Positions 7,155-14,630 are shown, counted from the first letter of the stretch. The stretch is DNA of 14,977 nucleotides from Candidatus Izemoplasma sp. (GCA_007116205.1 SKIY01000013.1:1-14977), one strand, 5' to 3'. The notes: generated from the sequence alone by a model not told the origin. Numbers and translations are program-made.

Positions 7155-8267
7155 ATGAAGGTTCGTTATGAATTAAAACATGTTTGTGCCCAAACAGGGG
7201 CACGCTATGGGTTGCTGCACACCCCGCATGGGGTTATTGAAACACCGGTATTTATGCCTGTTGGAACACAAGCAACGGTAAAAACCTTGGACCCAGAAGA
7301 GATATCTTCAGTTAGCGATGGCCTTATTTTAGGGAACACATACCATTTATGGCTTCAGCCTGGAGAGACGATTGTTGAGGCGCATGGTGGGATTCGTGGG
7401 TTCATGCAATGGGACAAAGCTTTATTAACTGATAGTGGTGGGTATCAAGTCTTTAGTTTAAGCGATATGCGTACAATCACTGAAGAGGGGGTGCATTTTA
7501 GACACCATAAAAGCGGAGAAAAGCTATTTTTATCTCCGGAAAAAAGCATTGAGATTCAAGAAAAGCTCGGCGCGGATATTGCGATGAGTTTTGATGAATG
7601 TCCGCCTTTTGATGCGGATTATGCGTATATGAAAGATTCAGTTGAAAGAACATTGCGTTGGGCAAAACGCGGGTTGATTAAACATCAAAGAGAAGATCAA
7701 TCTTTATTTGGTATTGTCCAAGGTGGCCCGTTTAAAGATTTGCGCCAGCACTCGTTGGAAGAAACGATGCGCATGGGGTTTGATGGTATCGCCATTGGCG
7801 GCTTAAGCGTTGGCGAAAGTAAAGTGGCGATGTATCAGGTGTTGGATGATTTAAAACCCCACTTACCAAAAAACTTACCACATTATTTAATGGGTGTAGG
7901 AACCCCTGACGATTTACTTGAGGCTGTGATTCGCGGCATCGATATGTTTGATTGTGTCAATCCGACCCGTTTAGCACGTCATGGGAGTGCTTATACAAAG
8001 TATGGTAAAATAGCAATTAAGGCCGCACGCTTTGCGGACGATTTAGAACCTTTGGATGCGGACTGTGATTGTAAAGTTTGTAAGACCTATACAAAAAGTT
8101 ACTTGCGCCACTTATTTAAAGCGGAAGAAGCCCTTGGGGCTAGACTTGTGAGTTATCACAATCTTTATTTTCTGAAAACATTTATGCAAAATATACGTAC
8201 CGCAATCAAAAATGATAGCTTGTTAGATTTCAAAACAGCTTTCTTTAAGGATTTTTACGATAAATAA
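7155..8267 (+). CDS. tgt: tRNA-guanine transglycosylase (bacterial Tgt)
   Basis: This is a 370-aa enzyme that exchanges guanine-34 for preQ1 in tRNAs with GUN anticodons (His, Asn, Asp, Tyr), the insertion step of the queuosine pathway. It is full length for the family. Visible residues are the base-recognising Asp93 in LTDSGGYQVFSL, FGIVQGG, GGLSVGE, and the nucleophile Asp266 in FDCVNPTRLARHG. The zinc site is C304-D-C306-x2-C309 with His335, matching the bacterial zinc set. The ATG follows the previous stop codon directly (TAG ATG) and has AAAGGAAGA as ribosome site within the upstream gene. It is thus probably cotranscribed with the BadF-type pair rather than with queA. Confidence 0.96.
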   Translation: MKVRYELKHVCAQTGARYGLLHTPHGVIETPVFMPVGTQATVKTLDPEEISSVSDGLILGNTYHLWLQPGETIVEAHGGIRGFMQWDKALLTDSGGYQVFSLSDMRTITEEGVHFRHHKSGEKLFLSPEKSIEIQEKLGADIAMSFDECPPFDADYAYMKDSVERTLRWAKRGLIKHQREDQSLFGIVQGGPFKDLRQHSLEETMRMGFDGIAIGGLSVGESKVAMYQVLDDLKPHLPKNLPHYLMGVGTPDDLLEAVIRGIDMFDCVNPTRLARHGSAYTKYGKIAIKAARFADDLEPLDADCDCKVCKTYTKSYLRHLFKAEEALGARLVSYHNLYFLKTFMQNIRTAIKNDSLLDFKTAFFKDFYDK

Positions 8268-8281
8268 CTCTTGAATTATAG

Positions 8282-8310
8282 TTTTATTATTCAGTCAAAT
8301 GCGTTATAAT
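8282..8310 (+). promoter_or_regulatory. Putative ftsZ promoter
   Basis: A perfect -10 box TATAAT is at 8305-8310, about 30 bases before the ftsZ ATG. The hexamer 17 bases upstream is the weak TTTTAT (8282-8287). TTGAAT at 8271-8276 is a better -35 sequence but too far away (28 bases). No terminator hairpin is visible between tgt and this point, so readthrough from tgt is possible. Confidence 0.5.
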
Positions 8311-8339
8311 ATGTCTAAAGATTTGTGGGAGGTCATACT

Positions 8340-9518
8340 ATGTTTGAACAAAACGATCATTTCAGTCAAAAACCCTCGATAAAAGTCATTGGTGTTGGTG
8401 GCGGTGGCGGTAATGCTGTCAATCGCATGATTGAAAATGATGTCCAAGGTGTAGAGTTTGTTGCGATTAATACAGATGCACAAGTATTGCGCCAATCAAA
8501 AGCAAATATTCGCCTTCAAATAGGAAAACTTTTAACCCGTGGACTCGGTGCTGGTGCAGACCCCGAAATTGGTCGACGCGCAGCCGTGGAATCTGAAGAT
8601 GAATTACGTGAGCTCCTACAAGATACCGATATGGTTTTTATTACAGCTGGTATGGGTGGTGGCACTGGAACGGGTGCGGCACCTGTTATTGCTAAAGTAT
8701 CAAGAGAGATGGGTTGTTTAACGGTAGGGATTGTTACAAAGCCGTTTAAGTTTGAAGGTCGCCGGCGCGTTGCAACGGCTTTAGAAGGTCTTGATGCATT
8801 AAAGCCATATGTGGATACGTTGATTATCGTACCAAATGATCGACTGCTTTATGTGACTGATCGCAACACTTCAATGCTTGAAGCGTTTCGCGAAGCAGAC
8901 AACGTCTTAAGACAAGGTGTACAAGGGATTGCCGAAGTCATTACTGTCCCTGGATTAATAAATCTTGACTTTGCCGATGTTAAAACGGTGATGAAAGATA
9001 AAGGGACAGCGCTAATGGGTATCGGTATTGCCGAAGGTGAAAACCGCGCAGTCGAAGCGGCTAAAAAAGCGATACATTCACCATTACTTGATGCCAATAT
9101 TGATGGGGCAACGGATGCCATTGTAAATATTACAAGCGGTACAAATATTGCACTTTGGGAAGTAACTGAAGCGATTGAAGCGATTCAAGATTCTAGTAAA
9201 ACTGAAATTAATGTCATTTACGGAACAACCATTAATCAAGATTTAGAAGACGAAGTTATTGTTACGGTTATTGCTGCTGGATTTGATGAACATCGTAGAA
9301 TTGAAATTGAAGCTTTAGGTGATGATGATTATGTAAAACCACCAGAAGACTTTGAACCAGAAGACGATGAAGATGACAATAAAAAAGCGTCAAAGAAAAA
9401 GAAGAAAAAGAAAAAAGGTAAAAAAGCAGATAAAACATCTGAAGATACACTAGAAGAACAAGAAGAAGAACCTTCAAAAACCAATATACCTTCATGGCTA
9501 CGCTCACGATTTAAATAA
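8340..9518 (+). CDS. ftsZ: Cell division GTPase FtsZ
   Basis: This is a 392-aa tubulin homologue that polymerises into the Z-ring at midcell. The start ATG 8340 is chosen because GGGAGG at 8327-8332 sits seven bases before it; an in-frame GTG at 8325 overlaps that site. Motifs seen are IKVIGVGGGGGNAVNRM (about residues 14-30), the tubulin signature GGGTGTG (106-112), and the T7 catalytic loop NLDFADVKTVM. The globular part ends near residue 330. A charged linker of about 50 residues follows: an acidic block, then a Lys-rich block with eight Lys in a row (352-359), then another acidic block. The last ten residues, IPSWLRSRFK, are the conserved C-terminal peptide that binds SepF, FtsA and similar partners. 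No ftsA is next to it. It is followed directly by a terminator. Confidence 0.97.
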   Translation: MFEQNDHFSQKPSIKVIGVGGGGGNAVNRMIENDVQGVEFVAINTDAQVLRQSKANIRLQIGKLLTRGLGAGADPEIGRRAAVESEDELRELLQDTDMVFITAGMGGGTGTGAAPVIAKVSREMGCLTVGIVTKPFKFEGRRRVATALEGLDALKPYVDTLIIVPNDRLLYVTDRNTSMLEAFREADNVLRQGVQGIAEVITVPGLINLDFADVKTVMKDKGTALMGIGIAEGENRAVEAAKKAIHSPLLDANIDGATDAIVNITSGTNIALWEVTEAIEAIQDSSKTEINVIYGTTINQDLEDEVIVTVIAAGFDEHRRIEIEALGDDDYVKPPEDFEPEDDEDDNKKASKKKKKKKKGKKADKTSEDTLEEQEEEPSKTNIPSWLRSRFK

Positions 9519-9523
9519 TCTCG

Positions 9524-9554
9524 AAAAAGTATGCATGTCATACTTTTTCTTTTA
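9524..9554 (+). terminator. ftsZ terminator
   Basis: AAAAAGTATG (9524-9533) pairs perfectly with CATACTTTTT (9539-9548) around the loop CATGT, followed by CTTTT. This is a Rho-independent hairpin six bases after the ftsZ stop codon. Its A-rich left arm might let it work weakly in reverse too. Its loop and right arm overlap the next promoter. Confidence 0.8.
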
Positions 9555-9563
9555 TGGTATAAT
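9535..9563 (+). promoter_or_regulatory. Promoter of the ylmE-sepF-ylmG operon, overlapping the ftsZ terminator
   Basis: A consensus TATAAT (9558-9563) is preceded by TGG, an extended -10 element. ATGTCA (9535-9540) is a 4/6 match to a -35 box at a 17-base spacing and lies in the terminator loop. The predicted start is near 9570, where a small hairpin begins (AGCGC 9570-9574 with GCGCT 9584-9588) that would cap the 5' end of the mRNA. Confidence 0.65.
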
Positions 9564-9620
9564 AGTTTTAGCGCGAATATTTGGCGCTTGAAGGATTATT
9601 TGATACAATAAGGTGATAAT

Positions 9621-10268
9621 GTGAATCAGTCATTAAAAAAAACAATATCTAAGCAATATCCAAATGTTTCGATTGTTTTAGCAAGCAAATATCTTGAAAG
9701 TAAAGAAGCGTTTTTACCTTTTATTGAGGCCGGTCAAACGGATTTTGGTGAAAACCGTGCTGAAGTGATTGAAGAAAAACAAGCTTGGCTTAAAGATTAT
9801 GATGTTACGTGGCATTATATAGGCACTTTGCAAACGAAAAAGGTAAAGAAAATTATCAATGATATTGATTTTTTGCATGCCTTAGATCGCTTAAAGCTTG
9901 CCAAAGAAATTGAAAAGCGTCGTGAAGGTGTTTTGCCTTGCTATATTCAAGTCAATATTTCTGAAGAGTCACAAAAACACGGATTAGCACCTGATGCTGT
10001 TGCTGCGTTTATGGCTAGTATCGCTGACTTTGAACATATTAAAGTTATCGGTTTAATGGGTATGGCACGCGATAACGCTTCAGAAGCTGTAATCCGCAAA
10101 CAATTTCAAACATTGCGCCACTTACGTGATGCATTACAAAAAAAATACCCTGACATTCAAGGCTTATCAATGGGCATGTCTCAAGATTATTTAATCGCAC
10201 TAGAGGAAGGTGCAACGGTATTACGTTTAGGACGGATAATGTTAACGGAGGGATATCATGGCACGTAA
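9621..10268 (+). CDS. ylmE: PLP-binding YggS/YlmE/PROSC family protein
   Basis: This is a 215-aa protein of the pyridoxal-phosphate homeostasis family, a TIM-barrel fold without a known catalytic reaction, thought to buffer PLP. The PLP lysine is Lys23 in VLASKYLESK. Other family hallmarks are FGENRAEVIEEK, WHYIGTLQTKK, VNISEESQKHG and the phosphate-binding end LSMGMSQDYLIALEEGATVLRLG. The start is GTG 9621 with AAGGTGAT upstream; the nearby ATG at 9619 is out of frame and stops at once. It is slightly shorter than usual at the N-terminus. In Firmicutes this gene typically lies between ftsZ and sepF, as here. Its last 11 bases overlap sepF. Confidence 0.93.
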   Translation: MNQSLKKTISKQYPNVSIVLASKYLESKEAFLPFIEAGQTDFGENRAEVIEEKQAWLKDYDVTWHYIGTLQTKKVKKIINDIDFLHALDRLKLAKEIEKRREGVLPCYIQVNISEESQKHGLAPDAVAAFMASIADFEHIKVIGLMGMARDNASEAVIRKQFQTLRHLRDALQKKYPDIQGLSMGMSQDYLIALEEGATVLRLGRIMLTEGYHGT

Positions 10269-10548
10269 AAAACAATCTGCATATGACCGCACAGAATTTA
10301 TTCGCATGTCTAAAGAGTATGATGTCTTTAATCTTGCGGACAAATTAATGATGCGAAACCCACTCATCATTAATTTTGAAGATTACAATGTTATTGAAAG
10401 CAATCGCGTTATTGTTTTTTTAAGTGGTGTTATTTATGCGCTTGATGGTGAAGTTGAAGTACTTCAAGAGAAAATTTTTGCGTTTGCGACAAAAGCAGAT
10501 TTCAAAGATAAGTCATTGCGTGCGTTCATTAAAAAACACAAGGAGTAG
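10258..10548 (+). CDS. sepF: SepF-like Z-ring-associated protein, short form
   Basis: This is a 96-aa protein matching the SepF (DUF552) core: VFNLADKLMMRNPLIINFEDYNVIESNRVIVFLSGVIYALDGEVEVLQEKIFAFAT covers residues about 23-78. SepF binds the FtsZ C-terminal peptide and tethers and bundles Z-ring filaments at the membrane. Typical SepF is about 150 aa, with an N-terminal amphipathic membrane helix and a linker. Here only about 22 polar residues (MARKKQSAYDRTEF...) precede the core, with no obvious amphipathic helix. An in-frame stop at 10243-10245 rules out a longer start. The ribosome site GGAGGG (10247-10252) lies inside ylmE and the genes overlap by 11 bases. The family call is strong; normal membrane anchoring is doubtful. 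Confidence 0.88.
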   Translation: MARKKQSAYDRTEFIRMSKEYDVFNLADKLMMRNPLIINFEDYNVIESNRVIVFLSGVIYALDGEVEVLQEKIFAFATKADFKDKSLRAFIKKHKE

Positions 10549-10553
10549 ATAAT

Positions 10554-10811
10554 ATGATATTTTTCTTACAAGTGCTTTATTACATTTTAAATATTTACTT
10601 TTATATATTGATTGCGTATGTATTGTTAAGTTGGGTACCAGATATTCGAGAAACAAAGTTTTATTATTACCTACATCAAATTGCAGACCCGTATATGCGG
10701 TTATTTAGAGGAATACTTGTGTTTGGGCAAATGGATTTCACACCGATTGTTGGATTTTTGCTATATATGTTTGGCCTTCAGTTTTTCCAAGCATTTATTA
10801 CATCATTATAA
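10554..10811 (+). CDS. ylmG: YggT/YlmG family membrane protein
   Basis: This is an 85-aa protein with two hydrophobic segments (about residues 1-27 and 62-84) flanking the YggT signature LLSWVPDIRE and a short amphipathic stretch containing DPYMRLFRGIL. The family is widespread in bacteria and plastids and is linked by gene order and genetics to division, osmotic stress or membrane organisation. Its biochemical role is unknown. AAGGAG overlapping the sepF stop serves as its ribosome site, with five bases between the genes, so it is the third cistron of the operon. The length is normal for the family. Confidence 0.92.
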   Translation: MIFFLQVLYYILNIYFYILIAYVLLSWVPDIRETKFYYYLHQIADPYMRLFRGILVFGQMDFTPIVGFLLYMFGLQFFQAFITSL

Positions 10812-10836
10812 ATTATACTAAGAAAGAAGTGATTTG

Positions 10837-11625
10837 ATGCTTTTTGATTTTAAAGCAAACCGCTACATTGCAGTTTTAGGAATGATTGGACTCGCAGCTG
10901 TATTGTTTGGTGTTATGGGGATAACAAACAACCCTTTAATACTCATTGTAGTAACGTTTTTATATGTCTTTTTACTAGGACGAATGATGAAGCATGTTGC
11001 GATATTAGGGTATCGTAGTATTCATCAGAAGCTTTTTGTCCTCGCTGATGCGCGTGGGTATTTAGAGTCTATTTTAGAACTTTATGGACGCACGAATAGA
11101 AAAAAAGATATTGATGGGATTAAGTTGCAAAACCTTATTATGGCGTATATCTTTGCGGGAGATTTTGATAATGCCCGGCTTTATTTACAACAGTTTCAAG
11201 ATGCTTATCCGAATGAAATCGAAAATAATCAGCAAGTACAGTTTTCTTACGGGCTACTTGAAACATTAATAAGCTTGTTTGATTACAACGAACGCGCTTT
11301 TGTTGATCATTATGAAAACATCGATAAACTACTCGATGAAATGCCGCCAAGTCAAGTAGCGCACGTACGTGAAAATCCGTATTCAGTCTTCTATATGATT
11401 ACAGAGTTGAAACGGTTGCTTATCGAAGATACTGACGTGACACCAGAAAAAGTTAAAGCAATGATGAAAAAAGACAATCCATTCTTAAACGCTTCAATTT
11501 TATATGTAGTTACAGCCAATGGATTTGTTGATCCTGAAAAACTTGACTTTTATCAGCCTGAAATGTTAAATTCAATGTTCTTTTACGCACGCGAACAAAA
11601 AGAAACAGTTGTAAATAACGATTAA
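10837..11625 (+). CDS. Unrecognised two-TM protein with helical-repeat-like cytoplasmic domain
   Basis: This is a 262-aa protein I do not recognise. The start ATG 10837 is preferred over the in-frame TTG just before it (10834); a GAAAGAAGTGA stretch lies upstream. Two membrane segments lie close together, at about residues 10-28 and 33-49. The remaining 210 residues are soluble and largely helical. Part of it (residues about 95-150, with NLIMAYIFAGDFDNARLYLQ) reads like a TPR-style helical repeat. With two TMs the bulk is probably cytoplasmic, following the basic stretch after TM2 (GRMMKHVAILGYRS). It is the fourth gene of the ylmE operon, 25 bases after ylmG, where ylmH and divIVA are usual in Firmicutes. 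A division- or envelope-related scaffold is a guess from context. Confidence 0.75.
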   Translation: MLFDFKANRYIAVLGMIGLAAVLFGVMGITNNPLILIVVTFLYVFLLGRMMKHVAILGYRSIHQKLFVLADARGYLESILELYGRTNRKKDIDGIKLQNLIMAYIFAGDFDNARLYLQQFQDAYPNEIENNQQVQFSYGLLETLISLFDYNERAFVDHYENIDKLLDEMPPSQVAHVRENPYSVFYMITELKRLLIEDTDVTPEKVKAMMKKDNPFLNASILYVVTANGFVDPEKLDFYQPEMLNSMFFYAREQKETVVNND

Positions 11626-11636
11626 TTTGATATAAT
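11609..11636 (+). promoter_or_regulatory. Promoter of the T-box-ileS transcript
   Basis: TTGTAA (11609-11614) and a perfect TATAAT (11631-11636) are separated by 16 bases. The -35 overlaps the end of the preceding coding region. The start would be near 11643, immediately before the first T-box helix. Confidence 0.7.
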
Positions 11637-11642
11637 ATTATA

Positions 11643-11856
11643 ATAATCGATGCAGCGGATACGCTTATGCATGATCCTTATCTAAAGAGAACGGGAAAAG
11701 CTGAGAACCCGGATAAGAAATACATAAGTATCGCCGTGAAGATGATCAATCGATAGGTAGGTTGATCCGTTGCCCGCGTTAAGGGAATGAGCGCCGGCTA
11801 TGCCGGAATTAAGGTGGTACCGCGGATTATATTCGCCCTTTTCAAGGGCGATTTTT
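11643..11856 (+). promoter_or_regulatory. T-box leader of ileS (tRNA-Ile-sensing riboswitch)
   Basis: The leader holds the conserved T-box AAGGTGGTACCGCGG (11811-11825). Its TGGT bulge (11815-11818) would pair with the ACCA end of uncharged tRNA-Ile. Stem I can be drawn as a base helix ATCGAT (11646-11651 with 11749-11754), CTTATG/CATAAG (11664-11669 with 11723-11728), and CTTATC/GATAAG (11677-11682 with 11712-11717). These are followed by AAAGAGA and a distal loop with GCTGAGAA. The likely specifier is the Ile codon ATC at 11745-11747, followed by A. A hairpin CCGGC/GCCGG (11794-11806) precedes the switch. AAGG (11811-11814) pairs with CCTT (11837-11840) in the antiterminator. The same CCCTT is consumed by the terminator when tRNA is charged. 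Confidence 0.93.
11834..11856 (+). terminator. T-box-controlled terminator before ileS
   Basis: CGCCCTT (11834-11840) pairs with AAGGGCG (11844-11850) around TTC, followed by TTTTT (11852-11856). It is mutually exclusive with the antiterminator described for the T-box leader. Transcription therefore continues into ileS only when tRNA-Ile is uncharged. Confidence 0.9.
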
Positions 11857-11877
11857 CTATTTTAAGGAGTGATTTAT

Positions 11878-14598
11878 ATGAAAGATTACAAAGATACTTT
11901 ACACATGCCTAAGACGGATTTTCCGATGCGTGGAAATCTTGGCCAAAACGAACCGAAAAGACAAGTGACGTGGGAATCAGAAAAAATTTATGAACAACGC
12001 TTGGCTAAAAATGAAGGAAATGAAGCTTTTGTTTTGCCGGATGGTCCACCGTATGCGAACGGTGATATCCATATTGGACATGCGTTAAATAAAGTGCTTA
12101 AAGACATTATTGTTAGAGATAAAAGTATGCGTGGGTTTTACACGCGCTATGTACCGGGTTGGGATACGCATGGTTTACCTATTGAGTCAGCTTTGGTTAA
12201 ACAAAAAAAGGTTGATCGTAAAAAATTGAGTATTGTAGATTTTCGCAAAATTTGTGAAACGTACGCGCTTGAACAAATTGATCGCCAACGGGAACAGTTT
12301 AAACGGCTGGGGATTTTAGGCGAATGGGATAATCCTTATATTACGTTGGACAAGAAATATGAAGCTAGTCAATTGAAGGTATTTGCATCGATGGTTGAAA
12401 AAGGGCTTGTTTTTAAAGGCCTCAAACCTGTTTTTTGGTCGCCATCGAGTGAAACGGCTTTAGCTGAGGCTGAAATTGAATATCACGATAAAAAATCTCC
12501 GTCAATTTACGTCGCGTTTGATGCGGTAGAAACGAAAGACTTTGAAGAAAATTTCCAATTTTTGATTTGGACCACCACACCATGGACTATTCCTGCAAAC
12601 TTAGCTGTTGCTGTACATGAATCGTTGCAATATGTGTTTGCCCGTGTTGGGGACGCCGTTTATGTTTTTGCTGAGGCATTAAAAGAAACCTTAACAAAAA
12701 CCTTAGATTGGCAAGATGTTGAAGTTATTCGCACAGTTAAAGGAGAAGCATTGGTGGGGTTAACTTATAAACATCCGCTTTATGACCGTGTTAGTCCAAT
12801 CTTACTAGGCCATCATGTGACGATTGAATCTGGAACAGGACTTGTGCATATTGCGCCTGGTCATGGGGAAGATGATTATATTATTGGCCAACAAAATAAT
12901 TTAGAAGTACTTTGTCCAGTAAATGAACGCGGTGTAATGACGAGTGAAGCTAATCAGTATGAAGGGCTGTTTATTGATGACTGTTCGAAAGCGGTTGTAG
13001 CAGACTTAGATGCCAATAACCATTTATTAAAAATGGCTTGGACCACGCATAGTTATCCGCATGACTGGAGAACGAAACAACCAGTTATCTTCCGCGCGAC
13101 TGATCAATGGTTCGCATCGATTGAGTCGTTAAAAGCACAAATGTTAAAAGCGGTTTCGGAAATTAAATGGCACCCTAAATGGGGCGAAGTACGCATGGAA
13201 AATATGATTAAAGACCGCGAAGCATGGTGTATTAGTCGTCAACGTGCTTGGGGCGTTCCGATTCCTGTTTTTTACCATGAAGATGATACCCCAATTTTAG
13301 ATGGTGATGTCATCCGTCACGTTGCTGATTTGGTTGCTGAACACGGCACAAACATTTGGTTTACATGGGAAGCGAAAGACTTATTACCAAAAGGATTTAA
13401 AGACTTAGGTAAAAGTCCAAATAATGCTTTCCGTAAAGAAACCGATATACTAGATGTATGGTTCGATTCAGGAACGTCACATCAAGGTGGAATGGTTGAT
13501 TTTGGCATGCCATACCCAGCAGATTTATACTTAGAAGGATCTGATCAATACCGTGGATGGTTTAATTCAAGCTTATCAACTGGGATTGCTTTAACAGGTG
13601 AAAGTCCATATAAAGGCGTCTTAACGCATGGATTTGTACTTGATGGTGAAGGGCGTAAAATGAGCAAATCAATTGGAAACGTTGTCGACCCTATCAAGGT
13701 AATGAATCAACTTGGTGCAGATATTTTACGGTTGTGGGTAGCGAGTGTTGATTATACAAGCGATGTTAGAATTAGCGAAAAAATGATTAGACAAGTATCA
13801 GAAACATATCGTAAAATCCGTAATACACTACGGTTTATGCTGGGGTCTGTTAATGATTTTGATGCCACAAAAGATACCGTAAACTATGAAGATATGCCTG
13901 AAGTCGACCGTTTTATGATGCTTAAGTTAAATGATTTAATTGCGAAAGTGAATAAAGCGTATGAAGGTTATATGTATGATGATGTAACGCGATTAATTAT
14001 TAATTTTGTGACGCGGGAGTTAAGTGCTTTTTATCTTGATTACACAAAAGATATTTTATATATCGAACGTCAAGACGATACGATTAGACGAAGCGCTCAA
14101 ACAGTTATTGACGCTACGTTAAAGGCGTTGTTACCGCTGTTAACGCCGTTAATTCCACATACAACTGAAGAGGTATATGCCTATATCAACGGGGAAAAAC
14201 ACGCAAGCGTCTATTTAGAAAACATGCCAGTCTCACGGGATATGAAAGACGATGGTGTATTGAAACGCTATACACAGTTTATGAAAATTCGTGAACATGT
14301 CTTGAAAGCATTAGAAGAAGCTAGAAATGAAAAAATCATTGGTAAAAGTTTACAAGCGCATGTAATCTTATATCCAAACGATGAAACGCGTGCCTTGCTT
14401 GAAGCCATACCATCACTTGGCAAACTCTTTATTGTCAGTGCGGTTACGATATCATCAGGGTCAGGAAAATATACATTTGACCAACTTAGTATCGATGTCT
14501 TCCGTGCTGAAGGTGACATGTGTGCACGCTGTTGGCACATTCGCGATATCAATGAAGATGAACTGTGTGACCGTTGTCAAACAGTCCTTAACCGTTAA
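11878..14598 (+). CDS. ileS: Isoleucyl-tRNA synthetase, bacterial type
   Basis: This is a 906-aa class I synthetase that charges tRNA-Ile in the cytoplasm. I place the start at ATG 11878, eight bases after AAGGAG (11864-11869); an in-frame GTG at 11869 overlaps that site and is unlikely. HIGH is at residues 65-68 (DIHIGHALN) and KMSKS at 594-598 (GRKMSKSIGN). The CP1 editing domain shows WTTTPWTIPANLAVA. A C-terminal zinc ribbon is formed by C882, C885, C897 and C900 (CARCWHI...LCDRC), as in bacterial IleRS with the FPG/IleRS zinc finger. The length and domain order are normal and intact. Expression is controlled by the upstream T-box. Its position after the ftsZ-ylmG cluster matches the usual Firmicute order. 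Confidence 0.98.
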   Translation: MKDYKDTLHMPKTDFPMRGNLGQNEPKRQVTWESEKIYEQRLAKNEGNEAFVLPDGPPYANGDIHIGHALNKVLKDIIVRDKSMRGFYTRYVPGWDTHGLPIESALVKQKKVDRKKLSIVDFRKICETYALEQIDRQREQFKRLGILGEWDNPYITLDKKYEASQLKVFASMVEKGLVFKGLKPVFWSPSSETALAEAEIEYHDKKSPSIYVAFDAVETKDFEENFQFLIWTTTPWTIPANLAVAVHESLQYVFARVGDAVYVFAEALKETLTKTLDWQDVEVIRTVKGEALVGLTYKHPLYDRVSPILLGHHVTIESGTGLVHIAPGHGEDDYIIGQQNNLEVLCPVNERGVMTSEANQYEGLFIDDCSKAVVADLDANNHLLKMAWTTHSYPHDWRTKQPVIFRATDQWFASIESLKAQMLKAVSEIKWHPKWGEVRMENMIKDREAWCISRQRAWGVPIPVFYHEDDTPILDGDVIRHVADLVAEHGTNIWFTWEAKDLLPKGFKDLGKSPNNAFRKETDILDVWFDSGTSHQGGMVDFGMPYPADLYLEGSDQYRGWFNSSLSTGIALTGESPYKGVLTHGFVLDGEGRKMSKSIGNVVDPIKVMNQLGADILRLWVASVDYTSDVRISEKMIRQVSETYRKIRNTLRFMLGSVNDFDATKDTVNYEDMPEVDRFMMLKLNDLIAKVNKAYEGYMYDDVTRLIINFVTRELSAFYLDYTKDILYIERQDDTIRRSAQTVIDATLKALLPLLTPLIPHTTEEVYAYINGEKHASVYLENMPVSRDMKDDGVLKRYTQFMKIREHVLKALEEARNEKIIGKSLQAHVILYPNDETRALLEAIPSLGKLFIVSAVTISSGSGKYTFDQLSIDVFRAEGDMCARCWHIRDINEDELCDRCQTVLNR

Positions 14599-14601
14599 AC
14601 T

Positions 14602-14630
14602 TTGCAATCGTTTTAAGAATGCAGTAAAAT
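14602..14630 (+). promoter_or_regulatory. Putative promoter of the YczE-like gene
   Basis: TTGCAA (14602-14607) and TAAAAT (14625-14630) are spaced by 17 bases, just after the ileS stop and about 23 bases before the next ATG. The matches are 4/6 and 5/6. I see no convincing terminator hairpin after ileS, so readthrough is also possible. Confidence 0.55.

Noticed and set aside
8325..8339. GTG at 8325 as the ftsZ start
   Set aside because: It would include the GGGAGG ribosome site in the coding region. ATG 8340 has ideal spacing and gives a normal FtsZ N-terminus.
9381..9430. Possible programmed frameshift in the A-rich ftsZ linker
   Set aside because: The A-runs in the reading frame do not give a proper X-XXY-YYZ slippery heptamer, no stimulatory structure follows, and the zero frame ends in a perfect FtsZ C-terminal peptide.
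9329..9541. Antisense open frames rich in Ser, Phe or Leu opposite the ftsZ end
   Set aside because: They mirror the Lys/Glu-rich FtsZ linker codons on the other strand. Low-complexity translation and no ribosome site.
11869..11877. GTG at 11869 as the ileS start
   Set aside because: It overlaps the AAGGAG ribosome site. ATG 11878 has ideal spacing.
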